Source: Piscicola geometra
Lineage: Eukaryota; Annelida; Clitellata; Hirudinida; Piscicolidae
Reading direction: 5' to 3'
Assembly (NCBI GenBank): GCA_943735955.1
Contig: OX030959.1
Span: 5,878,241-5,942,240, forward strand
Length of the DNA: 64,000 nucleotides
Shown here: one piece after another, positions 42,901 through 53,284 of the stretch
How positions within the stretch are numbered: the stretch's first letter is position 1
How the letters are laid out: every line of letters starts with the position of its first letter
Notes under the pieces: model-generated
What the model was told of the DNA's origin: nothing
Database searches by the model: none
Seen by the model: only the letters and a program-made list of their open reading frames with translations
Position numbers and translations under genes: made by a program

Positions 42901-45900
42901 CAATTCAGTCAACTTGTTCGAGAACATGGAGGCGAAGGGCATCACGGCTGGTTGCAGTGAGGTGGGTGGGTGGAGTTGAATGGTTCTTTTGAAATTTATA
43001 ACATAAAATATGATAAATTATAATTTCTATTTTTTGTAGACTACGTTTTGCGATTAGGATATTTCTAGACTGGAAATAAATTATTGGATACTGTAAAAAT
43101 ATATATGTAAAGTTTTGATCTTTCACATATTCTCTTTTTATTCCTAACTTTATTAAGTTTTTTTATTTTTGCAAATTTAAATAAAGCTTTAATTCCTGCA
43201 GAAATCCAAGATGCTTTCTTTCCCACCTGGTTCAGATAACTCCCACGTATCCATCGAAGTTGGTGCATGTGTTTGCCACGTGCGCCCATGTGTCTGCGCA
43301 ATACAAAATGTATTACCGAATTCATTCCATCCATCCATCCATCCATCTACCCACCCACCCATCCAGAGCCCTTTCAAGTTGGACACTGGCAACATGAGCA
43401 TCTCCTTCAAGTTCCGCACCAACCAATCCGACGCCCTTCTCTTCTATACTCACGACGAAAAATGGGTTTGTTTAGAATTGGGCTTTTAAACAAAGTTTTG
43501 CTTTTTTATTATAATGAGAATTTTTATTAATTTTGAGATATATGGTTAATGTTAGGGTGTCTTATCAAATCTTTTTCTCTTGTAGACTTTATTGCTTTAC
43601 GACTATTTTTTCATTTTTCTAGCCTTCTATTTTTATATTTTAATGAAAAAAACACCTGATCACAATCAGCTTTCAAATATTTCTAGATCACCCCACCCTC
43701 CTACAGGAGACTGCGATGAGTTTGTCGGTAGTGGACAAGAGACTGAAGCTGCTGATAGGCATGGATGAGTCCAGAGTGGAAAAGAGCACCACTGGACAGG
43801 TGAAAATGATGATGCGAGATGCGTCTAACTAGAATTTATTTTTAATCTTTGTAAAGGAAATTAACTAATCAAAATATAAGTACTTAAGGCTTGCTGGCTC
43901 ATGCTGTTTCAAAAGATAGTATTCAGTGTATCATGATATATAAAATCTAATTTATAAATTAATTTATATATAAATATCTAATTTATATTATGAATATTGT
44001 ATGTGTGAAGAAAAATTTAAGTAGTTGAAAAGTTATATTCTATGTTTTGATGTTTCAGTGAGTTACCGTGGTCTTTAACCAATTCATCCCAATCATCATT
44101 ATCCTCATCATCATCATCATGGCACCACAGGTTGACGATTCTGGATGGCATTATGTCCAAATCAGAGTGGTGGGAACGCGGTAGGTTCTTGTGATATTTT
44201 AGAGTTAGACCTCGAATGATTTCATATTTGAGTATCTCTTCGAGTGTGAAGATTTATATAACCAAGGGGTTGGGTTTATTTTAAACGTAACACTCAAAAA
44301 CGGTTTGAAAGAGTCTTAAAAGTATTTTTATATATGGGAAACAACAACCAATAAAATATATATAAAAACTAAAATAAAATATTTTCTCTAAATTAAAAAC
44401 GTGCTTTACTCGAAATCTCATTATACCAACTCCGCAACCCGCTATCACCCACCCCGCCCGAAACAGCGTAAAGATGTTACTAGACGAGACAGAGAAACTC
44501 GAGATTACAATGGCTGCAGAATTTGACCAATCGAGATTCAAAGCTTTCGTCCTGGGTTCGATTCCCTTGGGAGACATCGTCGAGTTTGACAATCTTGGTT
44601 CCAAACAGCAGTTCATCGGATGTCTCGGAGACCTGTCGATTGACTCCAAGTTTGTGGTGGTTTTGTTGTTAGTGGTGGTGGCTGGGTAAGGGCTTGTGGT
44701 GTGTTTGGGAGGTTTGGTGGCGTGGAAGAGTATAATGCTTTTTTTTCTTTTTTTTATTGGTAAGTTTACTATAGTTAAAAATTCACTGGTGTAATAAATG
44801 ATTTAAAAAAAATTTTTAATAATAGAATTTCAAAAATAAAATATTAATTCCTATTTCAAAACCCATAATTTATTGACTACGACGCGCCAACATAATAAGA
44901 AACTTGAGCACAAACCCTCATCATTACAACTCCCCTTTGACAACAGACCGGTCGACTGGCTGGCCGACGTGGACCCTTCCAAGCGACCCTCAGTCACCCT
45001 CTCCTCTTGCTTCTTTTCCGAACACATCGCTCCCCAACCCCTTCTGCCCTCTGCCACCCCTCCTTCTGACCCTGGTCACCCGGGCACCCAACCAGGTTAA
45101 AAGATTTTTTCAATATTTTTTTAGTATTTACTTCTTTCTAATTGAATGAGCAGCGATTATCTAAAGATATATTATGTATAAAAAATATTATAAAGATATT
45201 AAAATTAAATTCTTAAATCCCACCAATAATACTCATCATGGCCACCACCACCAACCACACCACCTCCCACCAGAGCGGCCATTGGCTGACCGATGTCACG
45301 TGCCTACCAGCGGCAAGACCTCTTACGAGTTTGATGGCAGCCTCAACCTCAAGATGCTCCAACACAGAGTCCAGTTCAAGAACAGCGCCAAGTAAGTTGT
45401 CGTTTTAGAAAATATATTTTTTTAATGTACGATCAGAACAAAATTCGATTAAAAAATTGATTTAGTGTAAACTTTTTGTTATAGTTATGCGTATTTAAGT
45501 TTTGAAATGATACATTTTGTTATGAAAATTGTATTCTAGACAAATCTATCTTATCAATGTTTATTACTTCTGTGTTAAAGAATAAGCCATATCAATCAAT
45601 CATTATACTCAACTATACGTATTTTATGCAAAATAGGGAAACTTACTTGCTGGAAAAAATGCCCAAAAAGGAAGATGTTGATGTTGCTAGTGGAATATCT
45701 AATGACATAAATTCTGACAATTAAATTAATTATTATTTAGAATTAATAATTATTAATATAACCACATTTAGTACAATTAGTGCATTCTGACATCTTTAGA
45801 AGTCGTGCTTTAAGTGTTGGATGTTTGTCAAAAACGTAGTTTTTAGACTTTAACGTTTCATTAATTAAAAAAAATATTTCTTTGTCAATGTACACACTAT

Positions 45901-48604
45901 CTATTTAAAAATTAATTATTACATTAATAATAATTTCGTAACAAATTATTATACTTATTCCATGTTCATTATAGAACAGCAGTTTAATAGCAATGTGGTT
46001 TAAATTGATAATAAACTTTTATTTTTGCTTTAGAGCTCGCTTTTTTGCCAAACCAAAACTCATTTATAATACTTGAATAACTAGAACATTCTAAAGCCAG
46101 CCACAAACATACGCTTTTACACTTGAATCTTCAACTAAAACCCATCATTCAACAAATGATCCAATACATCTTCCACCCCTTCTCATACATTCTCAACAAC
46201 AAACCTCACTCAAACCATCTCAAATTGAAATTTAAATCTCTCCCATCCAAACATTCACACACTAAACTCGATCAATCTCGACCACTCTTAACCCCTCACG
46301 ACCACTCCCGACCACTTTCAACCACTCCTTGCCACTCCACACTACAGCAGCGACTACTTATTCGAGTTCAAGACGACCGCTCCCGAGGGCACCATTTACT
46401 ACATCGCTTCAGCCGACCACGTCGACTTTTTGGCGCTCTACATGGTTGGCGGCAAGGTGAAGGTTGCCTACAACTGCGGCACTGGCATCGTACGCACCGA
46501 CTCCCTCTTCACGTACAACGATGGGAAGTGGCACACGGTTCGTCGTGCTGGTGGGAGGAAGGCTTTTTCTTAAATAGATAATTTTAATAAGGTTTTAATT
46601 TTTTCTTAGCAATTTATTTTTTTCGCATGGATTATTGTTAATAAAGTTTTAACGTTTTATAAAAAATTACATTAAATTATTTCTCTACAATTTTCATACA
46701 ATATATTGTGTAATCTCTTGCAAAAACAGGTTGAGTTCAAAAGGACCAAGGAGATAGGCTACCTGTTCATGGACTATGGTCAAGAGCGCGCTAATGCCAA
46801 ATCACCTGGTACTGCAACCAGCCTTGAGGTAACCTCTCCCCACTCCATTGGTCACTTGGGACGTCCACTGACCGAGCAGATGAGCATCAATCTCGAGCGC
46901 TACATGAAGCCTTTCAACGGATGCATGAGGGAAATGAGGGTTGATGGCGAGTTGTTTGAGCCGGATGTCATTGTTGGCGTGAAGAAGGGCTGCAGAGGCG
47001 AAGTCGAAGATGGCTTCTTCTTCGCGAAGGGTGCCGTCATGTCCTTCGGTGAGTGCTTGAATCAAGCTTTGGTGATCGGTTGTAATTCACTGGTTTAAAA
47101 AGATAGATTACCGCTTCATTTTGGAATATGAAACATTCAGTTTGAACTAATAATTGTTCGAAATTATAATAATCTAACAACAACTATTTTCAACAATCTC
47201 ACATAAAATCCCTATTTTTTTGTTACAAATCCAACTTCCATGTCATATCGAGGTAATTTCTCCGCCAGGTGAACGTTTCAGCGTTCAACCCTATCTGAAC
47301 TTCAGCATCGACATCAAGCCTCGCTCGCTGACTTCTGTTCTCTTCTCAGTCGAAAACCGTTTCACCGCAGACAGCCTCATTCTCCAGATGCTCGACGGAA
47401 ACGTGGGTTTCTATGTTGTTTTATTGTTCTTCATTGAGAGCAGAAAGCGCTAAAGTATTTATTCATTGGTTGAAAAGATCGTTTCATTTATTTATTATTT
47501 TTGTTTTTTTATCATTAATTCATTCAAAATAATTCATATTCCTGAAACACTAATTCCACAATGGCCACCAGGTGTACTTCAGCATGAAGTTCAAGGGCGT
47601 TGACATCCACACAGTGTTCAAGCCGCTCCTCAAGAACCTCCTTTGCGATGGCAACTGGCATACCATCTTTGGTTAGGAATGGCCTTAGTAGTTGCTTTTT
47701 GAGGATTTAAAAATTCAGTTTAGAATTATTTTTATAAGAAATTGTATCAAGTTTAGTTTTTCCAAAGAATAATTGGAAAGAAAATTTGAAATTCTTCTAG
47801 TCGACTGTAAAAAATATTTTTCCATCATTTCTTTTATATTAATATTTGAAAGTTTGATTATTCAATTATTCACTCTTATTGTATTTTCGGAATATCAGTG
47901 TTTCAAAATCTATACAACTCAATAGTCTTAAACTATCTTTCTTCCCTTTAAAATCTCTCATTTCTAATTCCCTAAAAACAGTCCGCAAGATCAAAAACGT
48001 TCTTAAGCTGACGGTAGATGGCGTGGAGGCTGCTCCGGTGAGCGGACAAGAAGGCACCTTTACCATAGAGGCAGATGAACCCCTCTACATCGGAGGAGTG
48101 CCAGGTGGGGGGGGGGGATGATGAAGATGATGATGCTAGTGGTCGTGATGATGATGATGATCAAACTTATCACATTTTTCCAACCATTCCAACCACAGCC
48201 ACACCCACCACCACACAGAAGGTCATGTGACCACCAGGACCACAGAGTCTTTCCATGGCTGCATCAGGAACGTCAGAATCGACAATAGAGTGCTGCTCTA
48301 TCAAGATGTGCGTATTGACGCTTATTAACCATTCAATTACCCTTCATTTAAACCTCAATTACAAATCAGATAAACTTCAATTAAGCATCATTGAAACTTT
48401 AATGACACATAACCTAAATTTCAATGAATCATTATTTATAACTTAATCACACACCAATTAAACACTAATTAACTATTAAATTAAATTATATATTATTATT
48501 ATTATATATTATTATTAAATTATATATATAACTTTTAATTTTGATTATTTATTCAGTTGAGGGTTCTTAGTGGGGAGGTGGAGCCATCCTGCCCTCTAGC
48601 TTGA
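20446..48604 (+). CDS. LAMA5: Laminin subunit alpha, alpha-3/5 (LanA) class, complete, 76 coding exons
   Basis: Secreted basement-membrane glycoprotein that forms a coiled-coil trimer with beta and gamma chains and binds cell receptors through its C-terminal LG modules (family knowledge). I traced 76 exons; their summed length, 10,824 bp, is an exact 3,608 codons with all junction phases matching, giving 3,607 residues (human LAMA5 is about 3,700). Domain order is signal peptide, LN, LE array, L4b, LE array, L4a, LE array, coiled coil, LG1-LG5. The L4b domain, with motifs such as [18 protein letters not shown] and [16 protein letters not shown], places it with alpha-3/5, Drosophila LanA and nematode epi-1 rather than alpha-1/2. 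The start ATG at 20446 precedes a clear signal peptide. The symbol marks the class, not proven one-to-one orthology. Two junctions (exons 21/22 and 36/37) are ambiguous. Confidence 0.97.
22683..22795. repeat. CCCA/CATC-rich tract before laminin exon 6
   Basis: ACTCACTCATTCACCC grading into CCCACCCATCCA repeats, 60 bases upstream of the exon 6 acceptor at 22856. Confidence 0.8.
23823..24051. repeat. (GGAT)n microsatellite, about 57 units
   Basis: Almost perfect GATG/GGAT tetranucleotide array, with one interruption (TAGCTGGAT) near 24007, in the intron after laminin exon 8. Frames through it (MDGW repeats, or SIHP on the other strand) are artefacts. Confidence 0.97.
26953..30857 (+). other. 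LAMA5: Laminin alpha exons 16-26: L4b domain (domain IVb)
   Basis: Exons: 26953-27109, 27322-27600, 27790-27884, 28120-28285, 28504-28667, 28865-28953 (end uncertain), about 29284-29410, 29565-29700, 29996-30119, 30357-30490 and 30739-30857. The encoded region (residues about 820-1350) matches the L4b globule of LAMA5 by motifs: [63 protein letters not shown] and [14 protein letters not shown]. Exon 21 to 22 has no canonical phase-compatible pair at the most obvious sites; ACTG/GTCGCA joined to CATAG/CAGCTAG keeps frame. Exon 24 can start at 29990 or 29996 (NAGNAG-like, both in frame). Confidence 0.88.
29012..29187. repeat. 44-bp tandem repeat, four copies
   Basis: Units start at 29012, 29056, 29100 and 29144 with core TTTAATGGCATTGCTACGTT. 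The first three are identical over nearly all 44 bases and the fourth has diverged. It lies in the laminin intron between exons 21 and 22, just after the ambiguous exon 21 donor. Confidence 0.92.
31092..32535 (+). other. LAMA5: Laminin alpha exons 27-31: second LE array (domain IIIb)
   Basis: Exons: 31092-31300, 31444-31505, 31691-31827, 32057-32201 and 32395-32535. They encode four complete LE modules and the first half of a fifth ([10 protein letters not shown]) that is split by L4a. [19 protein letters not shown] and [11 protein letters not shown] are close to human LAMA5. Exon 28 is only 62 bp. Confidence 0.93.
32821..33992 (+). other. LAMA5: Laminin alpha exons 32-35: L4a domain (laminin B type, domain IVa)
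   Basis: Exons: 32821-32970, 33129-33191, 33359-33475 and 33700-33821, finishing in exon 36. The region (residues about 1,580-1,755) has the L4 hallmarks [38 protein letters not shown] and [20 protein letters not shown]. It interrupts an LE module, as in other laminins. Confidence 0.94.
33993..36390 (+). other. LAMA5: Laminin alpha exons 36-43: third LE array (domain IIIa)
   Basis: Exons: 33993-34213, 34502-34637, 34865-34951, 35079-35290, 35433-35533, 35703-35793, 35946-36035 and 36253-36390. They encode the LE modules between L4a and the coiled coil, for example [21 protein letters not shown]-type modules and [11 protein letters not shown]. For exon 37 the closest acceptor (CCCAAAG at 34519) breaks the frame; the upstream TTGAG at 34501 keeps it and adds a few residues (VFPFPK). 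A non-AG acceptor or a sequence error is the alternative. Confidence 0.88.
36708..36812. repeat. 18-bp tandem repeat (GGAAGGGRTGGTGGAGAA)n, about 6 copies
   Basis: Purine-rich units directly after the donor of laminin exon 44 (CAG/GTGGCT at 36690). The unit length is a multiple of three, so the frame stays open (KGWWRR repeats), but GTGGCT matches other donors in this gene and exon 45 follows in phase 0. Confidence 0.9.
38261..38350 (+). mobile_element. tRNA-derived SINE head, copy 1, in a laminin intron
   Basis: GGGGATGGCTTAGATGGTAGA has an A-box-like TGGCTTAGATGG (38270-38281), and GTTCGAATC (38314-38322) fits a B box. The head resembles tRNA-Ala (GGGGATGTAGCTCAGATGGTAGA) and the deduced loop CTTGCGA would read TGC, but the anticodon stem is poor and there is no closing acceptor stem. 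It is a SINE-like element, not a working tRNA gene. A second copy is at 51801. Confidence 0.75.
39076..39092. repeat. C17 homopolymer in front of laminin exon 51 acceptor
   Basis: Seventeen consecutive C followed by ACCTGCAG and the exon at 39101. It serves as the polypyrimidine tract and is slippage-prone. Confidence 0.9.
40464..42961 (+). other. LAMA5: Laminin alpha exons 55-62: LG1 and LG2
   Basis: Exons: 40464-40505, 40606-40713, 40950-41080, 41326-41470, 41613-41740, 41948-42152, 42403-42626 and 42847-42961. LG1 shows [33 protein letters not shown] and [22 protein letters not shown]2 shows [42 protein letters not shown] and [13 protein letters not shown]1-3 form the integrin-binding unit in other laminins. 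Confidence 0.93.
43202..44649 (+). other. LAMA5: Laminin alpha exons 63-67: LG3
   Basis: Exons: 43202-43258, 43367-43465, 43707-43799, 44131-44180 and 44467-44649. Motifs: [46 protein letters not shown] and [11 protein letters not shown]. Exon 63 ends at GAA/GTTGGT; the open frame beyond it is intron. Several exons here are very short (50-99 bp). Confidence 0.88.
44947..45095 (+). other. LAMA5: Laminin alpha exon 68: LG3-LG4 linker
   Basis: One exon encoding [13 protein letters not shown], a cysteine, then a Pro/Ser-rich stretch ([16 protein letters not shown]). It matches the usual place of the linker between LG3 and LG4, which is proteolytically processed in some alpha chains. No cleavage site can be named from sequence. 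Confidence 0.85.
45274..48604 (+). other. LAMA5: Laminin alpha exons 69-76: LG4, LG5 and stop
   Basis: Exons: 45274-45391, 46348-46537, 46730-47048, 47269-47402, 47572-47671, 47982-48104, 48219-48307 and 48557-48604. LG4: [30 protein letters not shown] and [14 protein letters not shown]5: [37 protein letters not shown] and [11 protein letters not shown]. The last exon gives a short tail with PSCPLA before TGA, close to the Cys-containing end of other alpha chains. LG4-5 carry dystroglycan/heparin binding in the family. The intron before exon 70 (45392-46347) is the longest in this block. Confidence 0.93.
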
Positions 48605-48714
48605 CCTACAAATCCTTCCAATTACCATGCACATCGACTTCATTTATAATATTTAAATTCATAGGATTTAAATAATTAAATTTCTGTAATGTTATTTTGG
48701 TAAATTTAAATTCA

Positions 48715-48720
48715 AATAAA
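48715..48720 (+). promoter_or_regulatory. Candidate poly(A) signal of laminin alpha
   Basis: AATAAA 111 bases after the laminin stop codon, in AT-rich DNA where chance matches are likely. Confidence 0.4.
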
Positions 48721-51700
48721 TCTAAGTAAATACACTTAATTCAATTTAAATGATTTATTGTAATGCTAAATCAAAGAAATAATTTATTTAAAAAGTTATT
48801 TTAATGCACTTTTCAGTTTTAAATCAAGTTGATTGTGTTTCGGTACTTGCTGTCATCGTAAATAATGGAGTAGTGCATATGCCTGTGTGTCGGTGGTTTT
48901 CTGTTTGGGTGTATTGCTAAGGAGATCTTCGCTGTGGTCCTGCTCTTGGCGACGGTTCTAGTATTTGTTGGTAGTTTCTTTGAATGCTTTTGGAGGATGT
49001 TGTCGTAGTGGTGTAGTTGAGGAGGGGGGGGGATAAAGTAAAATGAAAATCAATTGTTTAGTATGGGGTGGTGTTTATGATTGTGATAAAGATGAAGTTA
49101 TGATGATTATTGCGATGACAGCCCTGAAGGATTAAACTTTTAAAAGTTAACTTAGCTTCTTCAACTCCGTTACTTCCAAGTCTAACGCGAGCTCCGTTTG
49201 TTAGATTTCAATGGGGGATTTTTTGTCCTTAGAGACGACTTGAGTTCTTGAAAGCTTTGAAGTCTTAACGGTTTTGTCAGTGGCTTGTTAATAAAAGAGG
49301 CATTGACGTGTTGTTTCCATGAATGGGTGTATGAGAAAGTGAATGGTTGAATGAATAGATTATTGAATGAATGAGATATTGAATGAAGGAGATATTGAAT
49401 GAATGAGATATTGAATGAATGAGATATTGAATAAAGGAGTTAATGAATGAAAGAGTTATTGAATGAATAAGTAAAAGAAAAAGATTATGTAACAAAAATA
49501 GTGAAAGAGGATGAAATGAATAAGCAATGGGAAACTAGTGAGTAATGCTTAATCGAGATTTTAGTTTGATTGGAATTGCCTTTTTGGCTTAGAAATTATC
49601 GGAAATTATTCATTGTTTATTTGAGGAAGCTCATATCAATTCGATTTGTTATTTTGGATCCTTTTCAGTGAGATCTATTTACCAAATTCTTCTTTGTTCC
49701 ACGACTATATTTCTGTTTGTATTTTGATCACGATTTCTAATTCTATACAAAACCTTTTAAACAATATTATATTATATCATTTACATTGTCTTACTTCGAT
49801 AAAATCTCGAATAAAAAATAATAATGGTGTAAAAAAGATTTCTATAAACAACAATGGGCCACAAATAAAATGGTTTTTCAAGGAAAGTTCGGAAGACAGT
49901 ATTTAAAAGTTATTTTTAATTCACCAAAATAGGATTTAACTGATTTATTAGGCAGATAAAAGTTTAAGAATAAGTTTGTTGTAATATAAATAAAATAAAA
50001 CTTTACAGTTATATATCTATAAAGACTGTGCCGTAAGTACTTTAAAGCAATTTGAGTGATTTTGAGTGTTATTATTCAATAAATAACTCCCTTTTTTACA
50101 TAAAAGCGAGTGATTAATGTGGTTACATTGTGTCCTAGAAGCTTGAACGCCACTTACCGCTTATTCATAATTATATTGTATTTTACAACAAAAGAATGTA
50201 TAATATAGTCTTCAAAATTTATTAGGGGCAATAAAATGTTGGATATTGGGACCTTTTTCACATTTAAGATAAGCATTTTAAATAATTTTAACAAGCACAT
50301 GGTTTTAAAAAGATATTTCAAAAACAGGTCTACATATCGATTACAAATAGGTATTATATTAACTTTTTAATCTTTTTCGTTCTGGGTTTTTTACACAAAA
50401 TATATATACACTCCATTTATAGGTTCATAATAAAGGAATTTTAAGAATTTAGGACATTTTTCAAAGTCTTGGTTGATTCTGTGATTATAAACTTATTATA
50501 TTTTTAAATAATAAATTACTTTCTTTTCTTTTTCTAAATAGGTTATTATAAATATTATCATATATTGATTAAGAATTTTATTCTTTTATTAATAGATATC
50601 ATGTTTTTTCAAGATTTGTACATAATAGAGGTATAATTATTGAATATAATATAGGTCTAATTATTGAATATAATATAGGTCTAATTATCGAATAACAACT
50701 TTTTATAGGTTCATGAAAGATTCAGAAAGTATCTTTAAGGTTAGCAATGGCATCGGATCCAAAAACTAAAGACCCGATTCTTCCCGGAAAAAATCACTAA
50801 ATGCGCAATTCAGATTAACGACGCGTCTTAAGCGTGAAAAACTTACTTCAAACTAAATAGGTCTTTTTAATACCTTAAATAATTGCAGTTTTTCTATTAA
50901 TAAACAATAGCCTATAGCCAATTTTCATTTTTATAACTTACTCATTATAATAAATTTGTTCCGATTTTATGCTTTAGTGAAAATATGAATGTTTAAATCA
51001 ATTATTTTTTTAAGTTGGGAGAAGAATTAATTGAGAAAATGAAAGATAAATTCATGATTCAAATTAATTCTTATAAAATACTCAAAACTTATGAAATTCT
51101 TTGAATTTTTAAATCTGGTTTTGAAAACTGTTTACAACCATCATGTAGTTCAAAAACGCTTGCTCACTTGAAAATGAAAAGTTTAGAGTGTTATTAAAAG
51201 ATGAAAATTTCATTGAAATAAATAAAGTTCGTATATGAAAAACACCATTTGACATTTTTCTTTTATATACTTTCGAATTGTAGGACACGCGGTCTAAAAT
51301 TCATAACGCCTACTTCTTTGCCATTTTTATTCTCATTTCTTTCAACAAATAAATCTGCTGATACTCAGGCTAGTATTTGTAAAAACATATATTAAAAAAG
51401 TTACAAAAACTTCAAAAAAATCTCAAATAAGTCTTTACTTTATGTCAAAGATATCTTAACAATAGATATTTTTTGCCAAATTGCCAATGAACTAATGTGG
51501 TTAAAATATTTTAGCCTTAATTTAATTTTCTACAACTTAAATCGCTAAAACCTAACATAAAAGAGCCATTTGCGTAAGCCTTAAGCTGCACACAAAAGAA
51601 AGACAACTTTTTGTTTTTCAAAATAACGGCATTTAGAAGAACACTTGGATAAATATCATAGACTAGGTGAGGAATAAAGCAATCGTTAAGATGGTCAAAC

Positions 51701-51800
51701 AGGCAGAAACGTTTTTTCAGAGTACGCCAACGACCAACCAGTGGTTTGAGCATGTGCTCCGAATGGAAAAACACAATTGCCGACAAACATTGTGTTTGGG

Positions 51801-51880
51801 CAGCGGGGATGGCTTAGCTGGTAGACGTCGGACTTGCAACTTAAAGGTTGCCCTTTCGAAATCCTTACGAGCAACCATGA
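51801..51880 (+). mobile_element. tRNA-derived SINE head, copy 2
   Basis: CAGCGGGGATGGCTTAGCTGG (A-box-like part 51810-51821) through TTTCGAAATC near 51855-51864 matches the copy at 38261 over about 80 bases, with CTTGCAA in place of CTTGCGA in the loop. Here a longer tail continues to about 52050 (GTGGAGTGGCGCCTCTGG and on), so this copy may retain more of the SINE body. The 3' boundary is not defined. Confidence 0.75.
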
Positions 51881-52280
51881 ACTATCATATACCTAGTGTA
51901 TATGATGCGGTGTTGGCCACGACGTATGCATTGAGAGATGCGTACGTCTTGTGGAGTGGCGCCTCTGGCGCATAAGAACCATGGTTCCTAAAACCATTTT
52001 AACATGGCCTGCGTCTGTCAGGCTGAGAATAAAACAGACAAAAAATAAATATATAACTGAATGGAAGAGTGGCTGGGACAAACAAGAGAAGGCGCCCATT
52101 AACGATTTGTTCACGGTAAGCATTTTCAAGGTACGAAGAGAGACGCAAAAGATTAAATAAATGGCCCCAAAAAAAGTCAATGGCTTTTATTGTCTAATCA
52201 TGTGAGAACTAACGCCGATGTGCCAAGGCACTGAGTTATGGTGAAGATGGGGAATATTCATTGTATTTGAGCTTGGTTGA

Positions 52281-52440
52281 TGAACGGGTAGCTGAGTAGA
52301 TGAACGGGTAGCTGAGTGGATGAACGGGTAGCTGAGTGGATGAACGGGTAGCTGAGTAGATGAACGGGTAGCTGAGTAGATGAACGGGTAGATAAGTGGA
52401 TGAACGGGTAGCTGAGTGGATGAATGGGTAGCTGAGTCGG
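52281..52440 (+). repeat. 20-bp tandem array carrying an A-box-like motif, 8 copies
   Basis: Eight units of TGAACGGGTAGCTGAGTRGA (small variants). Each unit contains GGTAGCTGAGTGG, which fits a pol III A box (TRGYNNANNNGG type). The last unit runs straight into the tRNA-like sequence that follows, so the array looks like an internal expansion of a SINE's A-box region. Confidence 0.85.
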
Positions 52441-52602
52441 CAACGACTCTCCGCTTGACCAATAATGAAAGGTCTTAGGTTCGAATGCAACCAATGTCCT
52501 AGGAACCCAAAAGCGCAAATGAAATATTCAGCCTAAGTGGCCTGGAAGCCCGTCCAGGTTATACGCCACTATAATAATGCTCGTCATTATTATTATTATA
52601 TT
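52421..52602 (+). mobile_element. Second SINE-like element with B box and (TTA)n tail
   Basis: GGTAGCTGAGTCGG (A-box-like), then GGTTCGAATGC (52478-52488, B-box-like), a body with GCCTGGAAGCCCGTCCAGG that can form a hairpin, and a terminal ATTATTATTATTATA. Head, body and short-repeat tail are the usual SINE order. The head differs from the copies at 38261 and 51801, so it is a different family. Confidence 0.65.
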
Positions 52603-53284
52603 TTAATATAAAATTAGTGAATATTTTTATTTTTTCTTATTGTTTGGATATTTCAAAATGACTGAGCCCCATTTATTTGAATAGCTTTACATCATTCGCA
52701 TTTCTAAATTAGTTTCATTTCAAATGATTGATACACGTAATAAATGACTTATAATAAGTCTTATATGAATTAGGCTATGGTCTATTAATAAAAACAAAGC
52801 AAGCATCTAAAGTATTATAAGCTGTTAAAACATACAGTTATAAATATATTTTCATAAAAATATCTCAAGAGATGAGTTAAATTTACATTCATAATCTTCA
52901 GAAACTTATATAGTAAGTTATTTTAGACTTTATATATAGTTGACCTTTTGATATTTAAGCGCGCTTAACTTACATTGCATAGTCGTCCCAACGTTTCTGC
53001 AAAGGAAGATGTATATTTTTCAAAATGTAAATCCTTGAAAAACGGGGGCGGCTTATAATGAGTGGAGAAATATCATTTTTACAAAATGGTTTCAATTCGC
53101 TCAATTTTAATCTAAATACAAAAAACGATAACTTTGAACCGAAATGTATGTTCTTCGTAAATCTGCTAACTTTTACTCGAAATTATATTGAATAAAGCTA
53201 ATTTAATTTATAATATTCTATTCAAAATGTAAATTGCATTCAAATATAAGATCTCATCAAATTTTGATTGATTTATCTTTTCAG

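Larger units (their letters stand above)
48605..53284. other. Intergenic region between laminin alpha and the PIM-type kinase
   Basis: AT-rich sequence with no gene I can support. It contains degenerate GAATGAATGAGATATT repeats at about 49320-49470, a SINE-like head at 51801, a 20-bp tandem array at 52281-52440 followed by a second SINE-like body, and otherwise nothing recognisable. The kinase promoter and first exon(s) should be near the right end. Confidence 0.7.

Noticed and set aside
43259..43366. Open frame linking laminin exons 63 and 64 (adds [10 protein letters not shown])
   Set aside because: GAA/GTTGGT to CATCCAG/AGCCCT gives the expected LG3 spacing; the linking stretch includes a CATC repeat.
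52236..52518. Minus-strand SSTQLPVHPLSYPF repeat frames
   Set aside because: Translation of the 20-bp array in three frames; not a gene.
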